A stretch of 11,348 nucleotides of DNA from contig JARFRL010000386.1 in assembly GCA_029287275.1 (NCBI GenBank), positions 1 to 11,348 on the forward strand, given 5' to 3'. The notes under the pieces are model-generated. The model did no database searches and was not told where the DNA came from. It saw only the letters and a list, made by a program, of their open reading frames with translations. The DNA is from Pontiella desulfatans. GTDB lineage: Bacteria; Verrucomicrobiota; Kiritimatiellia; Kiritimatiellales; Pontiellaceae. The position numbers and the translations under genes were made by a program. Positions 1 through 4,848 of this stretch are shown one piece after another. Numbering within the stretch: the first letter of the stretch is position 1; every line of letters begins with the position of its first letter.

Positions 1-34
1 GTCGTCGGCAGCGTCAGATGTTTATAAGAGACAG
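1..34 (+). other. Sequencing adapter contamination (Nextera Read 1 adapter + Tn5 mosaic end)
   Basis: Bases 2-15 match the 14-nt Nextera Read 1 tail and bases 16-34 match the 19-nt Tn5 mosaic end. There is one mismatch, at base 22, where the mosaic end has G and the window has T. This is library adapter left on a contig end, not a natural Tn5 insertion: the tail is a synthetic primer site and no transposase or second end is present. Base 1 may be an extra base. The genomic reading frame of the next gene resumes exactly at base 35. Confidence 0.96.
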
Positions 35-133
35 GACTTTCCCATCGTAAAACGACAGCCCGCAAAAAAGAAACGCCACGAGGGTCCCCCATCCCATGCG
101 GCCCAGGTAATGCGCGAACACACGCTTATCCAT
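35..133 (-). CDS. Putative ABC transporter permease, N-terminal fragment (33 codons)
   Basis: This is the first 33 codons of a gene cut off by the adapter at base 35. The peptide starts MDKRVFAHYLGRMGWG and runs into a hydrophobic stretch (TLVAFLFCGL, about residues 17-26), consistent with a cytoplasmic tail followed by a first membrane helix. An ATG at 139 lies in the same frame, but the GAGGAG Shine-Dalgarno is only one base from it and about 7 nt from the ATG at 133, so 133 is preferred. The start overlaps the last 8 bases of the ATPase gene, a sign of translational coupling. The role as membrane partner of the ATPase is inferred from position; too little sequence is left to assign a permease family. 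Confidence 0.72.
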
Positions 134-1010
134 CGCCATTCTCCTCTTTCGCGAGCGCGATAAACAGCTCCTCGAGCGTCATGGGGGCCTTCGCGATTTC
201 GGTCAGGCCCGACCGCGAGATCCATTCCGCGAGCTCCGCGTCTTGATCGACAACGGCCCGAACGCGGCCGGCCTCGACCTGCTGGACGATGAATCCCTCG
301 CGGCCGCTTGGCGCGGAGCCGGTGAAGGAGTAGTCGCGCCGGCAGTAGCGCTGAACCACCTCGTCCGTGGCCCCTTCGAGCAGAAGCCGCCCGTCGCGGA
401 TGAACCCGATCCGGTCGGCGAAACGCTCGAGGTCGGCGAGACCATGCGAGGAAATGAGCACCGTGCGATCCGAATCGCGCACCGCGGCGAGCAGCTCGCT
501 GAAGATCTGCTGCTTGGACACCGCGTCGAGCCCGATGGTCGGTTCGTCGAGCAGCAGCAACTTCGGGCGATGCGCGAGCGCGACCACCAGTCCCAGCTTG
601 ATCTTTCCGCCGAATGACAGCGTCTTGATTTTGTCCGAAGGCTTCAGGTCCAGCTTGTCCAGCAGCTCGGCGCAATAGGCGTCGTCCCAGTTCGAATAGA
701 ATTTTCGGACGTACGCCAGCAGACGACGCACCTTCCCCCACGCGTCGAAATTGAGGTCGGGACTGACGTAGCCGATTTCCTGTTTCACCGCGACCACGTC
801 TTCGCGATGGTGCTTTCCGAAAACGCGGATGTCCCCCGCGTCCTCGCGGCCCATGTTCATCATCAGATCGATGGTGGTGGTTTTCCCCGCGCCGTTCGGG
901 CCGATCAGTCCATAGATCGAGCCGGTGGGCACGCGCAGATCCATCGGCCCCAGTTTAAATTTCGTTCCGTGGCTCTTTTCCAGTCCTTCTATATCAATCG
1001 TGTATTCCAT
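126..1010 (-). CDS. ABC transporter ATP-binding protein (YtrB-like)
   Basis: The 294-residue product is a cytoplasmic ATPase that would power an ABC transporter with the permease encoded just downstream. Walker A is GPNGAGKT at about residues 37-44, Walker B is LLLLDEP followed by the D-loop TIGLD, and the switch histidine is in LISSHG. The usual LSGGQ signature is replaced by LSFGGKIK, and the usual Q-loop glutamine region reads YVSPD. Such departures occur in the YtrB/BcrA-like branch, where signatures such as LSKGMKMK are common. After the nucleotide-binding domain comes an acidic C-terminal region of about 80 residues. An upstream in-frame ATG at 1046 lies inside the GntR gene; the ATG at 1010 has a GGGGG ribosome site four bases upstream and fits the domain start. 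The gene overlaps the GntR stop by one base (TAATG). The transported substrate cannot be told from the sequence. Confidence 0.93.
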   Translation of the reverse strand: MEYTIDIEGLEKSHGTKFKLGPMDLRVPTGSIYGLIGPNGAGKTTTIDLMMNMGREDAGDIRVFGKHHREDVVAVKQEIGYVSPDLNFDAWGKVRRLLAYVRKFYSNWDDAYCAELLDKLDLKPSDKIKTLSFGGKIKLGLVVALAHRPKLLLLDEPTIGLDAVSKQQIFSELLAAVRDSDRTVLISSHGLADLERFADRIGFIRDGRLLLEGATDEVVQRYCRRDYSFTGSAPSGREGFIVQQVEAGRVRAVVDQDAELAEWISRSGLTEIAKAPMTLEELFIALAKEENGDG

Positions 1011-1417
1011 TAGTCCCCCTTCTCCGCGCGGTAGGCCGCGCGGCACGCTTCAATGAATTCGCTTTCGCTAAGTCCGGCCCGGCTCGTCTCGCGGGCGGCT
1101 TTCGCCAGCAACGCCTCCGCCTCCTTCTTCATCGAGGCCCGGCTTTCGCGGCCTCCCCCACCCGACACGAACGTTCCCACGCCCTGCTTGCGATAGATGA
1201 TGCCCTCGTTCTCCAACTCCGCGTAGGCGCGCTTGACCGTGATCAAACTCACCATCAACGATTGCGCCAGAACGCGGAACGAGGGCAACCGCGTGTCCGC
1301 CGCGAGACGGCCCGCCGCGATCTCGCGGCGCACACCATCAATCACTTGCCGGTACAACGCGCCGTCCGCCGCGGGCGTGATCGGTCCGATATCAATTCCT
1401 AACGCTTCGCCATCCAT
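1010..1417 (-). CDS. GntR-family transcriptional regulator, YtrA subfamily
   Basis: A 135-residue DNA-binding regulator. Residues about 20-85 form a GntR winged helix: LYRQVIDGVRREIAAGRL, then LPSFRVLAQSL, VSLITVKRAYAELENEGII, and the wing RKQGVGTFV. The remaining 50 residues are short and helical, too small for the FadR, HutC or MocR effector domains. That size is the hallmark of the YtrA subfamily, whose members usually head operons with ABC transporter genes and repress them. Here the regulator is the first gene and overlaps the ATPase start by one base. A palindromic AT-rich element lies seven bases upstream of its start and is a natural candidate for autoregulation. No convincing Shine-Dalgarno precedes the ATG at 1417, so the message may be nearly leaderless. 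The effector is unknown. Confidence 0.92.
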   Translation of the reverse strand: MDGEALGIDIGPITPAADGALYRQVIDGVRREIAAGRLAADTRLPSFRVLAQSLMVSLITVKRAYAELENEGIIYRKQGVGTFVSGGGGRESRASMKKEAEALLAKAARETSRAGLSESEFIEACRAAYRAEKGD

Positions 1418-1423
1418 GCCTAC

Positions 1424-1436
1424 TGTATATATATAC
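1424..1436 (-). promoter_or_regulatory. Palindromic AT-rich operator/promoter of the GntR-ABC operon
   Basis: Bases 1425-1436 read GTATATATATAC, a perfect 12-bp palindrome ending a few bases before the GntR start codon. Read on the minus strand it also offers a TATATA -10 box with a TTGCGC -35-like hexamer 17 bases upstream, placing the transcript start at or next to the ATG. YtrA-type GntR proteins bind inverted repeats in their own promoters, so a joint operator/promoter is plausible. Seen: the palindrome and hexamers. Inferred: binding. Confidence 0.5.
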
Positions 1437-1520
1437 TATGCACAGCAGGCGCAACCGTTTTTTGAATCCATATCGCGGCGGGTTTAGTTCCGGCCGACGG
1501 CGCGGTAGAGCACCTCGTGG

Positions 1521-1538
1521 CGATCGATGGATCGATCG
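1521..1538. repeat. Perfect inverted repeat, 8-bp arms
   Basis: Bases 1521-1528 and 1531-1538 are reverse complements (CGATCGAT and ATCGATCG) separated by GG. The element lies between the rpsD terminator and the GntR promoter. It has no T-tract, so it is not an intrinsic terminator by itself. It could be a protein-binding site or a chance tetranucleotide run in GC-rich DNA. Confidence 0.4.
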
Positions 1539-1570
1539 AGGTTGAACGCGGCGACGCGCGCCTTGAGAAC

Positions 1571-1604
1571 AAAAAAAACCGCCCCGGTGAAGGAGCGGCT
1601 TTCG
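1571..1604 (-). terminator. Rho-independent terminator of rpsD
   Basis: On the minus strand a 7-bp GC-rich stem, CCGCTCC with GGGGCGG (one G-U pair), closes a short loop and is followed directly by eight T. It starts about 20 bases after the rpsD stop codon, the usual place for an intrinsic terminator, and separates rpsD from the downstream GntR-ABC operon on the same strand. Confidence 0.85.
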
Positions 1605-1606
1605 AA

Positions 1607-1627
1607 TTAATCGGACGGTCCGATTAA
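1607..1627. repeat. Perfect 10-bp inverted repeat overlapping the rpsD stop codon
   Basis: Bases 1607-1616 and 1618-1627 are reverse complements around a single central G (core AATCGGAC and GTCCGATT). The repeat contains the TAA stop of rpsD at 1624-1626 and sits just before the terminator hairpin. In RNA it would form a stem with a three-base loop. It may protect the mRNA 3' end or act with the terminator. Confidence 0.6.
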
Positions 1628-2226
1628 CGGGCGTAGAACTCGACCACGCTTGAGATTTCGCAGGTAACCGGAACTTCTTCCATGTTGGGAAGACGGTTCA
1701 GCTCCGCGGTCAGCTCTTTGTCGTTCGCGGTGATGTACTCGGGCGTCTTGGCGACTTGCTGCGCCAGCACGAACGCGTCGAGATCCTTGGACTTCTCGCG
1801 GACGGTGATCTTGTCGCCGATGCTCAGCGAGTAGGAAGGGATGTTCACTTTCTTTCCGTTGACGCGGAAGTGAGCGTGGGAAACCATCTGACGGGCCTGG
1901 TAGATGGAACGAGCCATTCCAGCGCGCAGGACGACGGCGTCCAAACGGCACTCGAGCATCTGCAGCATCACCTCACCGGCGTTGCCCGGCTTGCGAACGG
2001 CTTTCTTGAAGTAGGAGCGGAGCTGCTTTTCGCTCAGGTTGTACTGATAGCGCAGGCGCTGCTTCTCGGTCAGCTGGCGACCGTAGTCGGACTGCTTGCC
2101 GCGGCGACGGTTCGGGCCGTGCTGTCCCGGAGGATTCGGGCGCCGTTCCAGAAACTTCTCGGATTTCGGGGAAAGCGCGATGCCGAGGCGACGCGCCTTT
2201 TTGATTTTGGGTCCTGTGTATTTCAT
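1624..2226 (-). CDS. rpsD: 30S ribosomal protein S4
   Basis: The 200-residue protein has the full length of bacterial S4, a primary 16S rRNA-binding protein that nucleates 30S assembly and takes part in decoding fidelity. The N-terminal region (MKYTGPKIKKARRLG, then PPGQHGPNRR) and the S4 RNA-binding domain at about residues 90-150 (ECRLDAVVLRAGMARSIYQA, ARQMVSHAHFRVNGKKVNIPSY) are unmistakable. The N-terminal domain has none of the zinc-binding cysteines of the C+ form; the only cysteines are at ECRLD and near the C-terminus, so this is the Cys-free, zinc-independent type. The ATG at 2226 has an AAAGGAACAG ribosome site just upstream. The gene is monocistronic, with its own promoter and terminator, and is not part of an rpsM-rpsK-rpoA cluster. 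A long, foldable leader suggests possible feedback control. Confidence 0.98.
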   Translation of the reverse strand: MKYTGPKIKKARRLGIALSPKSEKFLERRPNPPGQHGPNRRRGKQSDYGRQLTEKQRLRYQYNLSEKQLRSYFKKAVRKPGNAGEVMLQMLECRLDAVVLRAGMARSIYQARQMVSHAHFRVNGKKVNIPSYSLSIGDKITVREKSKDLDAFVLAQQVAKTPEYITANDKELTAELNRLPNMEEVPVTCEISSVVEFYAR

Positions 2227-2385
2227 CTGTTCCTTTCGTTCCCGCCTGCATCCCTATGAATTAAGCCGGTTGCTCCGGCCGCCCGTTAGGATTTTTTCGA
2301 ATCCGGGCGCTCGCCCCGCGACGTGCGGTATTTGTTCCTTTGGCGATGATCCTTCGGTCAGGATTCCGTTTTACGGGAAAACAAG
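2227..2385 (-). promoter_or_regulatory. Long structured 5' leader of rpsD, possible autoregulatory element
   Basis: From the predicted transcript start near 2385 to the rpsD ATG is about 160 nt with no gene. Several short hairpins can be read on the minus strand: ATCCT/AGGAT (2349-2364), GGATT/AATCC (2289-2304) and GCCGG/CCGGC (2265-2279). The 9-mer AAAGGAACA occurs twice, once as the true ribosome site (2228-2236) and once at 2333-2341 with no start codon after it. S4 represses its own mRNA in several bacteria by binding leader structures, so feedback control is possible, but no known leader class is recognised here. Confidence 0.4.
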
Positions 2386-2391
2386 CGGGCA

Positions 2392-2419
2392 TTTATAAGG
2401 AATCGCGGAAACGAGTCAA
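2392..2419 (-). promoter_or_regulatory. rpsD promoter
   Basis: Read on the minus strand, TTGACT (2414-2419) and TATAAA (2392-2397) are separated by 16 bases. Each matches the housekeeping sigma-70 consensus at five of six positions. The element starts 20 bases after the stop codon of the RES toxin gene, and I see no terminator between them, so readthrough from the toxin operon could also reach rpsD. Confidence 0.78.
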
Positions 2420-2439
2420 CCCCGTTCGCTCCGAAATAT

Positions 2440-2907
2440 TTAGGGGCGTCGCAGCAACCGCGAATCGAATTCAAACGGTTCGGGCGGATCGATTTTCAGT
2501 TTCCCGAAATTTGGATGGCGGGGATTGATCAGATAGTTGCTTTCTCCGGGAACGATCACGCTGGGCGCTTCCAGAACGACCGAAAGGCCATCCGCCGTCC
2601 ACGCGTCGCCGAGGGACCGCGTCGAGGATGACGTAGAAGGGGCTCGCCAATTGTCGGGGAGCGACCGCGGGTCCACCCGTTTCATCAGCCGCGCGTCGAA
2701 ATAGACCGGGACGCAGAGGTAGTCGTTCATGATCTCGCCGACATCGACGTGAACCAGGATTTCCAACGCGGCGAGCGCTTTCGACTCGGCCGCGTAGACC
2801 ATCGGAACCCCAACGGAATTCCAGCGGCCGCCGTACAGCCGCGCGCCCTCGCCGGAAAACGCGTCACCAACGCGGCTGGGCTTGACGATTCGCCAAGCCG
2901 TCGGCAT
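2440..2907 (-). CDS. RES-domain toxin of a RES-Xre toxin-antitoxin system
   Basis: The 155-residue protein covers a whole RES domain. Conserved landmarks are WRIVKPSR at the N-terminus, GARLYGGRWNSVGVPMVYAA (about 22-40), ESKALAALEILVH (41-53), and the C-terminal block PSVIVPGESNYLINPRHP (115-132) with F and L following. The family's namesake Arg, Glu and Ser are probably R28, E49 (or E41) and S116. Characterised RES toxins (MbcT, Res) break down cellular NAD+ and stop growth, so this is probably a cytoplasmic NAD+-consuming toxin. Its ATG shares one base with the antitoxin stop (TGATG), and an upstream GGAG lies about ten bases before it. No truncation is seen, so the toxin looks intact. Antitoxin-first order is usual for this family. 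Confidence 0.94.
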   Translation of the reverse strand: MPTAWRIVKPSRVGDAFSGEGARLYGGRWNSVGVPMVYAAESKALAALEILVHVDVGEIMNDYLCVPVYFDARLMKRVDPRSLPDNWRAPSTSSSTRSLGDAWTADGLSVVLEAPSVIVPGESNYLINPRHPNFGKLKIDPPEPFEFDSRLLRRP

Positions 2908-3413
2908 CAGGAAAAAACTCCGTGCTCAACGCGGCCCAGCAGATTGAACACCTCCTGACACCCTAGTTCCGTATCCGCGAAGTCAAGCGGTGGTTTTCCC
3001 TCGAAATAAGGCCGCGGCGCTTTCAGCCAGCGCAAGGCTCTCTCCTTTCCACCCAGCACTTCAACCGCGCGGTTCAACAAACGGGCCACGCGCGCCATCC
3101 GCTCAGACTGATCCGGAGTCAACCGGCCATCCTGGATTTTACGAACCAGCGTCCGCTCGGCCACCCCGGCGACCCGCGCCAGCTCCTTGCGGCTGATCTC
3201 CAGCTCTCGAGCCAGCGCGTCCGCGATTCCCGCCGGCAATCCTTTTTTCAGTTCAGCGACCTGCTCCATCACATTCTCGGATTCAAATCCAAGAATCTTC
3301 AAATCCGGCTTTGGGCGCGGAACGACACGCAGCTTCACGTCATATTTTAGAGCGGCTTCGTTCACGGCGTTCTCCTTGATTTCCCAGGTATATTCCCGCT
3401 TCTCGATTTTCAT
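2907..3413 (-). CDS. Xre/MbcA/ParS-type antitoxin (DUF2384) of the RES-Xre pair
   Basis: A 168-residue DNA-binding antitoxin. After an N-terminal arm of about 50 residues, a helix-turn-helix region is visible around residues 70-110 (ISRKELARVAGVAERTLVRK). The C-terminal toxin-binding DUF2384 domain follows, with its diagnostic LGG...ALRWLKAPRPYFEGKPPLDFADTELG and ending EVFNLLGRVEHGVFS. In this family the C-terminal segment enters the toxin active site and the HTH represses the operon. An ATG at 3419 abuts its GGAG; the ATG at 3413 lies six bases from the same GGAG and is preferred. The promoter just upstream carries a 10-bp palindrome, a likely operator. The gene is translationally coupled to the toxin. 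Confidence 0.94.
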   Translation of the reverse strand: MKIEKREYTWEIKENAVNEAALKYDVKLRVVPRPKPDLKILGFESENVMEQVAELKKGLPAGIADALARELEISRKELARVAGVAERTLVRKIQDGRLTPDQSERMARVARLLNRAVEVLGGKERALRWLKAPRPYFEGKPPLDFADTELGCQEVFNLLGRVEHGVFS

Positions 3414-3436
3414 ATCCATCTCCGATGTCTTTTGGC

Positions 3437-3464
3437 ACTATACATCACGCCATATGGCTTTCAA
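3437..3464 (-). promoter_or_regulatory. Promoter and operator palindrome of the RES-Xre operon
   Basis: On the minus strand, TTGAAA (3459-3464) and TATAGT (3437-3442) are spaced by 16 bases, a good sigma-70 promoter. The spacer bases next to the -35 box (3449-3458) form the perfect palindrome GCCATATGGC. An HTH antitoxin bound there would block RNA polymerase, which is the usual logic of toxin-antitoxin autoregulation. The promoter start lies about 24 bases before the antitoxin ATG. Binding is inferred. Confidence 0.72.
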
Positions 3465-3531
3465 GTATTTTTTCGATCTTTACGAAAGCTTGCTTTAAGT
3501 AGCCGTCCATTTATGGTCCCCGAACCGCGCC

Positions 3532-4848
3532 ATGAAAAAGCCGTTCGAACAGATTCCCTTCAACCCCGCCCGCTGGCCGTTTTTCTACGGCTGGATGGTT
3601 CTATTCTGGGGCGTGGTCGGCGTGCTCCTCAGCGTGCCCGGCCAGACCACCGGCGTGTCGGCCTTCATCGAGCCCCTGATCCACGACCTTGGGATCGACC
3701 GGTTCGACCTGAGCGTCGCCTACATGATCGGGACGTTCTCCAGCTCTTTTCTCATCACCCCCGCGGGAAAGCTGTTCGACCGCGTCGGCGCGCGCTGGAT
3801 GGGCGGCGGCGCCTGTCTTCTGCTCGGGGTCGTCCTTCTCGCGCTAAGCCAAACGGACCATATCGCCGCCGCGCTCGCGGCCGTGTTCCCCGGCCGCCAC
3901 GCCTTGATGGCGCTGCTCGCGCTGCTCTTCTTCGCGCTGCGCTTCAGCGGCCAGGGCGTGCTGACGATGTCGTCGCGCAACATGATCATGAAATGGTTCG
4001 AGCATCACCGCGGCCTCGCGAGCGGCGTCAGCGGCGCGGCGATCACCCTCGGGTTCTCGCAAGCGCCCGCGCTCTTCAGCGGAATCATCGTTCAGCGCGA
4101 CTGGACCGGAACCTGGGGCTTGCTGGGCGTTTTGCTGATCGTCCTGTTCGCGCCCTTGCTGCTGCTCTTTTTCCGCGACAACCCCGAGGCCTCCGGACTG
4201 ATTCCCGACGGTCGAAAGCACGCCGCGAAAAACGGCGCCGAGGCGCCGCGAAAACAATTCACGCTGCCCGAAGCGCGGCGGACGCTTCCCTTCTGGATTT
4301 TCTCGATCGCCATGGCGCTGCAAGCGTTGGTGATGACCGCCGTCACGTTCCACGTTGAATCCATCTTCACGCAAGCCGGCATGACCGGCGCCGACGGCTT
4401 CGCGATTTTCCCGCCCTCCGCTTACGTGGGCATCGCGACGACCTTGATCGGGGGGTGGATTTGCGACCGCGTCCAACTCCGCTGGCTGCTGGCGCTCATG
4501 CTCGCCGCGATGGCGCTCAACCTGGTCGGGCTGACGCGCCTCGCGCCCGGCTGGCCCATCGCCGTCATCATCGCGGGCAACGGCGTCGCCTCCGGTTTGT
4601 TCGGGTTGCTCATGAGCGTCACGTGGCCGCGGTATTACGGCCGCGAGCACCTCGGCGCGATCAGCGGGCTCTGCATGACCTTCATGGTGATTTTCAGCGC
4701 GGTCGGCCCGGCGATCTACGGCGGGTTCATGAAATGGTTTGGCGGCTACACGCCCGCGCATCTGCTCTGCCTCGCCGCCGCGCTCGGCCTCTTCGCGCTC
4801 TCGTTTCGGGCTCGGAATCCGGGGTTAAGATCGGTTGCCGTGGATTAG
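3532..4848 (+). CDS. Major facilitator superfamily transporter (OFA/monocarboxylate-like)
   Basis: The 438-residue protein is a predicted inner-membrane secondary transporter with about 12 hydrophobic helices and a basic, hydrophilic central loop (about residues 225-250, DGRKHAAKNGAEAPRKQ). MFS motif A appears after helix 2 as GKLFDRVGARWM. Features such as FFYGWMVL in helix 1, SSRNMIMKWFEHHRGLASGV between helices 4 and 5, and FRDNPEASGLIPDG before the central loop resemble OFA (oxalate/formate antiporter-like) and monocarboxylate carriers. An organic acid substrate is therefore likely, but the sequence does not fix it. No clear Shine-Dalgarno precedes the ATG and no strong promoter was found in the 112 bases shared with the divergent toxin-antitoxin operon. 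Its stop codon overlaps that of the convergent barrel gene. Confidence 0.92.
   Translation: MKKPFEQIPFNPARWPFFYGWMVLFWGVVGVLLSVPGQTTGVSAFIEPLIHDLGIDRFDLSVAYMIGTFSSSFLITPAGKLFDRVGARWMGGGACLLLGVVLLALSQTDHIAAALAAVFPGRHALMALLALLFFALRFSGQGVLTMSSRNMIMKWFEHHRGLASGVSGAAITLGFSQAPALFSGIIVQRDWTGTWGLLGVLLIVLFAPLLLLFFRDNPEASGLIPDGRKHAAKNGAEAPRKQFTLPEARRTLPFWIFSIAMALQALVMTAVTFHVESIFTQAGMTGADGFAIFPPSAYVGIATTLIGGWICDRVQLRWLLALMLAAMALNLVGLTRLAPGWPIAVIIAGNGVASGLFGLLMSVTWPRYYGREHLGAISGLCMTFMVIFSAVGPAIYGGFMKWFGGYTPAHLLCLAAALGLFALSFRARNPGLRSVAVD

Noticed and set aside
16..34. Natural Tn5 transposon end
   Set aside because: The mosaic end is joined to the synthetic Nextera Read 1 tail, which is absent from natural Tn5, and there is no transposase.
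22..741. Minus-strand 239-codon open frame running into the adapter
   Set aside because: It overlaps the ABC ATPase and permease in another frame, its terminal codons come from the sequencing adapter, and the Arg/Gly/Ala-rich translation shows no family features.
1480..1610. Minus-strand frame ending in a plausible peptide tail (LDRSIDRHEVLYRAVGRN, stop near 1485)
   Set aside because: It reads like a protein C-terminus, but the frame opens only after the rpsD stop region, runs through the terminator hairpin and T-tract, and has no start codon or ribosome site. It may be a decayed gene remnant or chance.
3844..4761. Long minus-strand frame of 305 codons opposite the MFS gene
   Set aside because: Highly Arg/Glu/Gly/Asp-rich, no hydrophobic core or motif; a typical antisense shadow of a GC-rich membrane-protein gene.
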